The position numbers were made by a program, and so were the translations under genes. 6,122 bases of DNA, from contig JAHFCA010000095.1 in assembly GCA_023249715.1 (NCBI GenBank), positions 1-6,122 on the forward strand, given 5' to 3'. This DNA comes from Elusimicrobiota bacterium. GTDB taxonomy: Bacteria; Elusimicrobiota; Elusimicrobia; 2-02-FULL-39-32. Below the pieces are notes generated by a model. That model saw only the letters and a list, made by a program, of their open reading frames with translations. It ran no database searches and was not told the DNA's origin. Shown piece after piece: positions 1 to 5,486 of this stretch (position 1 is its first letter; every line of letters starts with the position of its first letter).

Positions 1-1
1 A

Positions 2-2068
2 GTCACGGCACCTCTCTTAACGAGTCTTATCATGGGCGCAACTCCACCGGTGAGGCTGGTGGATATGAATTTGCCAGTGGATATAAGACCTGCTATTAAT
101 TTGTTGAAGAATGCTAGTGTTTCACTCAATGTTTATAAAGATAGCAACCCAGAGGAATTAGTGTTACCGGATGGGTTTGGGAGTGTGTATGTTCAGCAGG
201 CGCCATATCGGCCGCGGATGGGGGTGGACTATTCCCTAAACATAAAGGATCGTGCAACTGGGAGTCTGGAAAGGAAGCGATTAAACGATGTTTCCGGGCA
301 TCCTGCCGCAAATGGAAAAATTTTAAAACAAATATTGAGTCAAGATGGCAAATATATTGGAGCGCTTTATGAATATAAAGGCAATGTGGATGGGAACCAA
401 TACCTTTACCACTATTTCTCCATTTATGATCTGGAGGGAAACAGTGTTTACCATTTTGGGGAAACTAATTTTAAAGGAGGGTTGAATGGGGTCGTGATTT
501 CCTCTGTTCAGATGGGTAAGGATGGAATTGGAATACGGTACCGCGAGCGCCAGGCAAGAAAAAGTGTGTTGAACGATTACAATCAGAAGGTTATCGTGAA
601 GCCAAACATTGTTCGCGGAGTTCAAAGAGGGGTAACGCTAGAGGATAGGAATTATTATGGGCCAATTTTGGATTATCCCTATACCCTTGCTTACCTCACG
701 GAATCGAAGGAAACTTTTGTTCCTTTTATAAAGACTTTAGACGGAAAACTTTCTCTTTCCACTGTGCATTTAAGTGATGAATGGCTAACGACGGATGGGC
801 ATAACGAGTTTTATTACAAAGATCCTCAACCCCTTTTAAATCGATTTCTTTACTTTTCAACATTCTATGAGGCGCTTGTAGGTTCTTCCTACCTGACTGC
901 GTTTTCTCTAGGGAAAAAATTGCCCAACAATAGTGAGATGATTAGCGTTGTGTTAATTGGCCCGGTCTTTGTGGGGACAGTAATGATGCTGGGTTTTGTC
1001 TTCTCTACCGTTCCGCAAATTGCAACCCCCTCGGTACAAGTTACCCCTGCTCTAAATCCCACTCCCGATTCGCAACCCGCTTCCGGTTCCGCGCCTACTT
1101 CTCATAATGGGATATTCAATTTTCTGCCATTTGTTCCTTTGGCTGGAACCCTGGGTGTATTTAAAGATAAGTCAAGATCCTTGGTGAGCGGTAGCAGTAA
1201 GCAAGATAGCGCTCCAGAGGAAAATGTGGCGCGGGCGGTGGTGGAGGGAATCGTTCAGATTTATCGGGGAGAAGAGGGTGGAGTGATTTCTGCGGAATAT
1301 TTAGAAAAAATTTTGGGGTCTGTTTCCGGAGATGTGCAATCAATTGCGGGACCCAACCATCCGAGCAATAGGGTTATCGATGCATTCACTTCTGGTCAAT
1401 TGGATAGAGATAAATTAAACGCGGCGTTACAACGGGAATTTAAAAAAGCGCAAAAGCGGTTAGGCTGGAAATTGTCTAAAGAGGAAATCCAATCGTTCGC
1501 CGCTAGAGTCCTCTATAACGGCTTTAAAGCGGAAGATATCGAGCTCGTTCTGGCGCAAGGGATAGAGAATGGCGAGAACCCGGTGCAAGGGGAAAGGCCC
1601 CTTAGTGTGAGTGTGATAGATCCTTCACAAAATTCAGTTAAAGTAGCTGCGGAAATCATTGAGAGAACTCTCAAAGCAAAGCAAGAAGAGCAGGAGATTA
1701 ACTTCCTATTTTATATACAGAGTAAAGTGGAAGGCGCTTCTGCGTTCGAGAAAAAATGGGAAGAGCGGGGAGTTCATGTCCATTTTGAAACAAAATTAGT
1801 GACAGACGCCAACTTCTCTTTACAGGAGTTCGACGCTAGTGTCTCGCATTGGGTGGCCAAACAGGGAGGGTTCAGTTCCTACAGCTTTATTTTGCCTAAA
1901 TTGTTGCTTGGGAATTTGTCCGAACTGGAAAACTTGCCGGCAGACTCTTTATTGAGAATATCTGCTATTATCTTAATTGATAAAACGTTTAAGGCGACTC
2001 CTATTCTGCGCTATCAGGACCTCGACCAAATCCGCCAAATTGCCGAAAATATCGCTACCCAGGCATAA
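2..2068 (+). CDS. Large cysteine-free membrane protein of unknown function, 5' end outside window
   Basis: I do not recognise the family. The frame is open from base 2. The first ATG (32) has no convincing Shine-Dalgarno site, and the ten codons before it read as ordinary protein (VTAPLLTSLI), so the gene probably begins upstream. Residues below count from that ATG (678 residues to the TAA at 2066-2068). Residues 1-270 are rich in aromatic and beta-type segments. The stretch 101-140, with the pattern DGKYIGALY then FSIYDLEGN, resembles a beta-propeller blade, but only loosely. Residues about 303-327 form one strong hydrophobic membrane segment. A Pro/Ser/Thr-rich linker follows (328-357), then a second weaker hydrophobic patch (361-376). 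Residues 395-515 look helical and charged, and 525-678 look mixed alpha/beta. No cysteine occurs anywhere and there are only four tryptophans. A two-sided membrane protein is an inference; no catalytic motif is seen. The next gene appears to have its own promoter. Confidence 0.75.
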   Translation, partial: VTAPLLTSLIMGATPPVRLVDMNLPVDIRPAINLLKNASVSLNVYKDSNPEELVLPDGFGSVYVQQAPYRPRMGVDYSLNIKDRATGSLERKRLNDVSGHPAANGKILKQILSQDGKYIGALYEYKGNVDGNQYLYHYFSIYDLEGNSVYHFGETNFKGGLNGVVISSVQMGKDGIGIRYRERQARKSVLNDYNQKVIVKPNIVRGVQRGVTLEDRNYYGPILDYPYTLAYLTESKETFVPFIKTLDGKLSLSTVHLSDEWLTTDGHNEFYYKDPQPLLNRFLYFSTFYEALVGSSYLTAFSLGKKLPNNSEMISVVLIGPVFVGTVMMLGFVFSTVPQIATPSVQVTPALNPTPDSQPASGSAPTSHNGIFNFLPFVPLAGTLGVFKDKSRSLVSGSSKQDSAPEENVARAVVEGIVQIYRGEEGGVISAEYLEKILGSVSGDVQSIAGPNHPSNRVIDAFTSGQLDRDKLNAALQREFKKAQKRLGWKLSKEEIQSFAARVLYNGFKAEDIELVLAQGIENGENPVQGERPLSVSVIDPSQNSVKVAAEIIERTLKAKQEEQEINFLFYIQSKVEGASAFEKKWEERGVHVHFETKLVTDANFSLQEFDASVSHWVAKQGGFSSYSFILPKLLLGNLSELENLPADSLLRISAIILIDKTFKATPILRYQDLDQIRQIAENIATQA

Positions 2069-2087
2069 GCATGAAGTATAAAAAATT

Positions 2088-2108
2088 TTACAAAAAAGTT
2101 ACAAAAAG
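2088..2108. repeat. A-rich tandem direct repeat upstream of promoter
   Basis: TTACAAAAAAG (2088-2098) is followed directly by TTACAAAAAG (2099-2108), two near-identical units differing by one A. They lie just before the probable -35 region. The A-tracts could act as an UP-type element or bent DNA, or the repeat may be a chance product of A-rich intergenic sequence. The repeat is visible in the sequence; any role is inference. Confidence 0.4.
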
Positions 2109-2111
2109 TTT

Positions 2112-2141
2112 GAGACAAAATAGGGGACGCTCTAGTATAAT
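2112..2141 (+). promoter_or_regulatory. Probable sigma-70 type promoter for the signalling/rsmI/arg operon
   Basis: A perfect TATAAT lies at 2136-2141. Eighteen bases upstream is GAGACA (2112-2117), a 4/6 match to the -35 consensus; TTGAGA at 2110-2115 matches 5/6 but needs a 20-base spacer. There is no extended -10 TG. The expected transcript start near 2148 would give about 88 bases of leader before the ATG at 2236. It sits in the only sizeable gap of the window, upstream of five closely packed genes, which supports the call. Confidence 0.55.
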
Positions 2142-2185
2142 GGAGCTTAAGATGAAAATGTTGACTTTAAGGGAGGCCTTTTACT

Positions 2186-2254
2186 ATGATCAAATTTAGT
2201 TCTAGATTCGTGTCGCTACACATAGGAGCGCTTATATGTCTGTATCCTTATTAG
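2186..2254 (+). CDS. Candidate 22-codon leader ORF overlapping the next gene
   Basis: The ATG at 2186 is preceded by a strong purine-rich site AAGGGAGG (2169-2176) with nine bases between. It encodes MIKFSSRFVSLHIGALICLYPY and stops at TAG 2252-2254. Its 3' end overlaps the first 19 bases of the signalling gene in another frame, so ribosomes translating it would pass over that gene's own Shine-Dalgarno site and start. That geometry suits a coupling or leader peptide. There is no run of one amino acid of the classic attenuator kind and no homology I recognise. It may be a chance ORF. Confidence 0.3.
   Translation: MIKFSSRFVSLHIGALICLYPY
2224..2228 (+). promoter_or_regulatory. Ribosome binding site fixing the start of the GAF/HD-GYP-like gene
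   Basis: AGGAG lies seven bases before the ATG at 2236. An in-frame TAG at 2203-2205 excludes a much earlier start, and no ATG, GTG or TTG in this frame lies between it and 2236. Confidence 0.7.
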
Positions 2255-3543
2255 TTTCTATTACTCTCCTATTTATATTAGTTGGAAGTTGGTTATTTTT
2301 TCTCTCTTACCTCTTACGCCACCGTAAACGTTTATCTTTAATTACGCAGAATTTTGAAGAGTCCAAAACAAATTTAAAGGAGGAAGTCCGTTCCGGAGAA
2401 ATGCTCCTCTCCCTTCTTTCCGGCATTCATGAAGTGGGGTTAGAAAATATTGTAAGCGGAGGTCAAAAATCGCTCGCTCAAATGATTGTGGCAGCGGCAT
2501 GCCAAATTTCTGCCTGCCCTATGGGAGCATTGCTCCTGGTGGAACGGGACCAATCTAAATTTAGAATTATGGCGACTCAGGGGCTAACGGAAAGTGTCAT
2601 CGATGTCATTGGCATGAACTTAGGGTTAGGTTTTACCGGTCATGTGTTGCAGCGGGGAAAAACAATTATTGTTGATGATATTAAGAGTGAAAAAAAGTTT
2701 TTTCCACGGACGTTAGAGGATTATCCTTTCCGTTCCATTATTGCGATCCCTCTCAAAATTAAAAACAGAACCGTAGGAGTTTTAGAACTCTATTCTCAAA
2801 GTACGGGGCGTATTTTTGAAGAGAAAAAAATTCGTCAATTGCATACGCTTACGTCGCAGGGCGCCTTGGCTCTGGAGAATGCGCTTTTCCACCAGAATTT
2901 GCAGCGGTTCTATGTAGAGATCGTGAAGGTTCTCGCTCAAGGGTTCGCCTGGAACGAAACGCCAGATTCCAATGATCTTTTAAGAATTTACGCGAGCGAG
3001 CTTTCTCGGGAGTTAAATTTACCAAACTCCATCGCTTTGCATATAGAATTAGCCATTCTCTTAAGGGGAATCGGGAAGTCCCAAATTGATCCTCTCATTT
3101 TACATAAGCCCGGGCAATTGACGCCTAAAGAATTAGAAGAGATTAAGCAAGTTCCGGTGTTAAGCCAAAAAATAATTCAAGATGTAACGTTTCTCTCTTC
3201 CGCTAAAACTATGATTTTGTACCATCAGGAAGAATGGGATGGATCCGGGTATCCGTCCGGATTAAAAGGGGAGGAAATTCCGCTGGGATCTAGAATTGTA
3301 GCCGTATTAAACGCATTCTACGCCATGACCAACGATCGGCCCTATCGCAAAGCGTTGGCCGACGGGGATGCCATGCGCGAGTTGGGAGATAAAGCGGGCA
3401 AACAATTCGATCCTAAAGTTGTAGAAGCGTTTATGCGCGTATATGAGAGGGTTCAAGAAGCGAAAAAGAATGGAAAAATAGAAGCCTCTCTAGGTCAAGG
3501 AGTTAGGAAGTCATCATTTGACAATTTCTGGGAATGGAACTGA
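2236..3543 (+). CDS. Membrane-anchored GAF sensor with degenerate HD-GYP domain
   Basis: This 435-residue protein has an N-terminal membrane helix (about 4-27) followed by Arg/Lys-rich residues, which suggests a cytoplasmic body. Next come a short charged, probably coiled linker (about 36-60), a GAF sensory domain (about 77-218, with GLGFTGHVLQRGKTIIVDD at 129-147 and FRSIIAIPL at 165-173) and a C-terminal HD-GYP-type domain (about 225-405). Family landmarks remain: IGK (279-281), LHKPGQLT (289-296), DGSGYPSGLKG (335-345), IPLGSRI (348-354) and NDRPYRKA (366-373). HD-GYP proteins normally hydrolyse cyclic-di-GMP with a two- or three-metal centre. Here the HD pair is R277-G278, the His of the HPxxG motif is V306, the second His of HHExxDG is Q331, and the usual metal Asp in the VAD segment is N359. 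Only H330 of the recognisable ligands is kept. Loss of phosphodiesterase activity is therefore likely (inference), and a ligand-sensing or scaffolding role is possible. The gene overlaps rsmI by 26 bases. Confidence 0.85.
   Translation: MSVSLLVSITLLFILVGSWLFFLSYLLRHRKRLSLITQNFEESKTNLKEEVRSGEMLLSLLSGIHEVGLENIVSGGQKSLAQMIVAAACQISACPMGALLLVERDQSKFRIMATQGLTESVIDVIGMNLGLGFTGHVLQRGKTIIVDDIKSEKKFFPRTLEDYPFRSIIAIPLKIKNRTVGVLELYSQSTGRIFEEKKIRQLHTLTSQGALALENALFHQNLQRFYVEIVKVLAQGFAWNETPDSNDLLRIYASELSRELNLPNSIALHIELAILLRGIGKSQIDPLILHKPGQLTPKELEEIKQVPVLSQKIIQDVTFLSSAKTMILYHQEEWDGSGYPSGLKGEEIPLGSRIVAVLNAFYAMTNDRPYRKALADGDAMRELGDKAGKQFDPKVVEAFMRVYERVQEAKKNGKIEASLGQGVRKSSFDNFWEWN
3505..3510 (+). promoter_or_regulatory. 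Ribosome binding site supporting the TTG start of rsmI
   Basis: AGGAAG, inside the end of the preceding gene, lies seven bases before the TTG at 3518. It is the main reason to prefer this start over the in-frame TTG at 3575, which would leave almost nothing before the conserved YVVATPIGN. Confidence 0.55.
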
Positions 3544-4258
3544 AGTAGAAAGTCAAAAAAAAGTTAGAGCAATTTTGTATGTAGTGGCAACGCCGATTGG
3601 GAACCTTAACGATATTACCCTGCGGGCGTTGGAGGTTTTAAAAAGCGTCGACGTTATTCTGTGTGAAGATACGCGGCGCAGCTTAAATTTACTGAACCAT
3701 TTTGGCATACAAAAACCGCTTTATTCTATTTTTGGCCCCAAAGAAAAAAAAGAGATTTCCAGAATTTTACAAATTTTAAGCCAAGGTCGGTCCGTTGCCT
3801 TGCTCAGTGATGCCGGGACTCCTGCCATATCCGATCCCGGCTCTTTTATTGTGCGCTCCTGCCGGGACGCGGGGTATAGGGTGGAACCTATTCCTGGAGC
3901 TTCTGCGATAACAAGCGCTCTTTCCGTAGCCGGAATACAAACGGATGGCTTTGTGTTTTTAGGTTTTTTAAAGAGAAGAAAATCTAGAATCGAAAAAGAG
4001 TTAAGACTGGCCGCTTCTTTGGGAAGCGCGATACTGTTTTTTGAATCTCCGTATCGGTTGGTTAAAACTTTAGAAGTCGCGGAAAAAATTTTTGAACCGG
4101 AAACTTTTTGTTGGGTAGGTCGGGAACTCACAAAAAAATTTGAAGAAACCATGGAAGGCACTATCAAAGACGTATTAAGCAGAATTCAAAACAAAGAAAT
4201 TTTAGGAGAAGTGGTCATTATCTTAAAACCACACAATCAAAATGAAAATAAAAGTTAG
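3518..4258 (+). CDS. rsmI: 16S rRNA (cytidine-1402-2'-O)-methyltransferase RsmI
   Basis: RsmI uses S-adenosylmethionine to methylate the ribose 2'-OH of C1402 in the decoding centre of 16S rRNA. The motifs of this tetrapyrrole-methylase-fold family appear in order in the 246 residues: YVVATPIGNLNDITLRA (21-37), CEDTRR (49-54), SDAGTPAISDPG (97-108, glycine-rich cofactor loop), IPGASA (125-130), FFESPYRL (174-181), GRELTKKFEE (201-210) and GEVVIIL (230-236). Many family members are about 280 residues. This one ends soon after GEVVIIL and so lacks the usual C-terminal extension, while the catalytic core looks complete. The start is a TTG with a good upstream site, inside the end of the GAF/HD-GYP-like gene. 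The first 17 or so residues precede the conserved core and are poorly constrained. The TAG stop overlaps argC by 17 bases, so coupled expression is likely. Confidence 0.93.
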   Translation: MTISGNGTEVESQKKVRAILYVVATPIGNLNDITLRALEVLKSVDVILCEDTRRSLNLLNHFGIQKPLYSIFGPKEKKEISRILQILSQGRSVALLSDAGTPAISDPGSFIVRSCRDAGYRVEPIPGASAITSALSVAGIQTDGFVFLGFLKRRKSRIEKELRLAASLGSAILFFESPYRLVKTLEVAEKIFEPETFCWVGRELTKKFEETMEGTIKDVLSRIQNKEILGEVVIILKPHNQNENKS

Positions 4259-5243
4259 CATCATCGGGGCTTCGGGCTATACCGGAGGGGAGTTGGTGCG
4301 CTATTTACTAAAGCATCCTTCTGTGGAAATTAGCCATTTAACTTCCAATTCTTTCGCGGGGAAATCTATAGAGAAGGCTCATCCCTCTTTAGTTTCTTGC
4401 GCCCTTAAGTTTGAAACGTGCGATACCGATAAAATCGCTAAAAATTCAGATTTAGTTTTTTTGTGTTTGCCGCATGCGAAATCGGCTAAGATGGTGAAAG
4501 AATTTTTAGATAGAAAGGTAAAGGTAATCGATCTGTCCGCAGATTTTCGTATAAAGTCTAAATCCCTTTACGAAAAATGGTATGGAGCGCATCCCTGTCC
4601 GGAGCTTTTAAACAGAGCCGTGTATGGTTTGTGCGAGCTCTATCGTAAAGAAATTAAGGGAGCCGCTCTTGTGGCAAACCCGGGTTGTTATGCCACGGCT
4701 ACAATTTTGAGCGCGTTCCCTCTCATTAAAAAAGGGATCTTAAAGAAAGGCAGTTTAATTGTGGATGCCAAGTCGGGGACTTCGGGCGCGGGTAAAAAAT
4801 TAGAGACGCAGTATCTTTTTTGCGAAGTCAATGAGAACTTCTTCGCCTATGCTTTAGAAGGGCACAGGCACTGGCCGGAAATGCGCCAGGTCTTGGGGGA
4901 AGATTTTACATTTGTTCCTCATCTTTTACCCATCCAAAGAGGAATTCTTGTAACGGTCTATGCCAGACTCGCAAAGAAAATGGAGAGATCCTCCCTCTTA
5001 TCTCTCTACCAAGAGTTTTATCAGGGAGAACCTTTTGTGCAGCTATTGCCAGAAGGATCATTCCCGCAAATAAGATCGGTGCAACATTCTAATTTTTGCC
5101 AGATAGGAGTACAGGGTGATAGCACAGGGACACAGGCGATTATTGTAGGGGTCATCGATAATTTAGGAAAAGGAGCCAGTGGTCAAGCCGTTCAGAACAT
5201 GAATATTATGTTCCAATGGGAAGAGACCCGCGGCCTGATATAA
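4242..5243 (+). CDS. argC: N-acetyl-gamma-glutamyl-phosphate reductase ArgC
   Basis: ArgC reduces N-acetyl-glutamyl 5-phosphate with NADPH to N-acetylglutamate 5-semialdehyde, the third step of arginine synthesis, in the cytoplasm. The 333 residues are close to the usual length. The N-terminal Rossmann fingerprint is IIGASGYTGGEL (7-18). DLSADFR (97-103) follows, then NPGCYATA (146-153) with the catalytic Cys149 that forms the thioester, SGTSGAGK (178-185), EGHRH (206-210) with the conserved catalytic His (H208), PHLLPIQRG (226-234) and the C-terminal NLGKGASGQAVQNMN (307-321). This short-form ArgC matches the family throughout, with no missing key residue. The ATG lies inside the end of rsmI with a 17-base overlap and no clear Shine-Dalgarno site, so translation probably depends on ribosomes finishing rsmI. 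It is followed 21 bases later by a zinc-ribbon gene and then argJ. Confidence 0.96.
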   Translation: MKIKVSIIGASGYTGGELVRYLLKHPSVEISHLTSNSFAGKSIEKAHPSLVSCALKFETCDTDKIAKNSDLVFLCLPHAKSAKMVKEFLDRKVKVIDLSADFRIKSKSLYEKWYGAHPCPELLNRAVYGLCELYRKEIKGAALVANPGCYATATILSAFPLIKKGILKKGSLIVDAKSGTSGAGKKLETQYLFCEVNENFFAYALEGHRHWPEMRQVLGEDFTFVPHLLPIQRGILVTVYARLAKKMERSSLLSLYQEFYQGEPFVQLLPEGSFPQIRSVQHSNFCQIGVQGDSTGTQAIIVGVIDNLGKGASGQAVQNMNIMFQWEETRGLI

Positions 5244-5250
5244 TTTAAAT

Positions 5251-5257
5251 TAAGGAG
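5251..5257 (+). promoter_or_regulatory. Strong ribosome binding site for the zinc-ribbon gene
   Basis: TAAGGAG lies seven bases before the ATG at 5265. It selects this start over the in-frame ATG at 5274 and is the best-matched site in the operon, so the small protein may be made in relatively high amount (inference). Confidence 0.65.
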
Positions 5258-5264
5258 ATGCGTT

Positions 5265-5480
5265 ATGGGATTAATGGAGTTTTTTGGACGATTATTTAAG
5301 AAAAAAACAGGGGCGTCTGGCGCCGAAGCGCAAGGCCCGGGGAAAGAATTAGTTTGCGCCGATTGTAAATCCACTTTTATATTCGAAGAAGGGGAGCAAC
5401 ATTTTTATAAAATGCGCGGTTTAACACCTCCCAAACGATGTCCAAACTGCAGATCCAAAAGAAAACATCGCAGAAGATAA
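5265..5480 (+). CDS. Small zinc-ribbon protein (zf-trcl type)
   Basis: This basic protein of 71 residues has a short amphipathic or hydrophobic N-terminus (MGLMEFFGRLFKKK), a flexible Gly/Ala-rich stretch (16-27) and a four-cysteine ribbon: C31-x2-C34 and C59-x2-C62. Between the pairs, FIFEEGEQHFY (38-48) and GLTPPKRCPNCR (52-63) match the small 'probable zinc-ribbon' family (zf-trcl), whose signature is a Cys pair, an F-x-F-x-x-x-EQ-x-FY core and PP/P-K-R-C-x-x-C-R. The tail RSKRKHRRR is strongly basic. Members are thought to bind zinc, but I know of no established function. Nucleic acid or ribosome binding is suggested only by the charge. The gene sits between argC (21-base gap) and argJ (6-base gap), so it is co-transcribed with arginine genes. 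A role in that pathway is not shown. Confidence 0.85.
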   Translation: MGLMEFFGRLFKKKTGASGAEAQGPGKELVCADCKSTFIFEEGEQHFYKMRGLTPPKRCPNCRSKRKHRRR

Positions 5481-5486
5481 TTGTTC

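Noticed and set aside
126..1343. Three - strand reading frames (126-311, 323-625, 1161-1343)
   Set aside because: They sit inside the long + strand gene, are short, and have compositions expected of antisense shadows; the last is a mirror of the Pro/Ser-rich linker region.
1587..1603. Perfect 6-bp inverted repeat AAGGGG-5-CCCCTT
   Set aside because: It lies mid-gene with no U-run after it, and the reading frame continues uninterrupted, so it is not a terminator. A stem of this size can arise by chance.
2069..2110. Possible terminator after the first gene
   Set aside because: The stretch is A-rich with an A5T4 patch, but I find no GC-rich stem followed by a T-run on the + strand.
2152..2199. 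15-codon ORF in the same frame as the signalling gene
   Set aside because: It could suggest a truncated longer N-terminus, but two in-frame stops (2197-2199, 2203-2205) separate it from the gene, and the membrane helix starting at 2236 is already a natural N-terminus. It is kept only as part of the nested-ORF observation.
3721..4167. 148-codon reading frame on the - strand
   Set aside because: It lies entirely within rsmI, which has every family motif on the + strand. The translation shows no recognisable domain, so it is a shadow.
5192..5374. 60-codon - strand reading frame across the argC/zinc-ribbon junction
   Set aside because: It spans two well-supported + strand genes and shows no domain.
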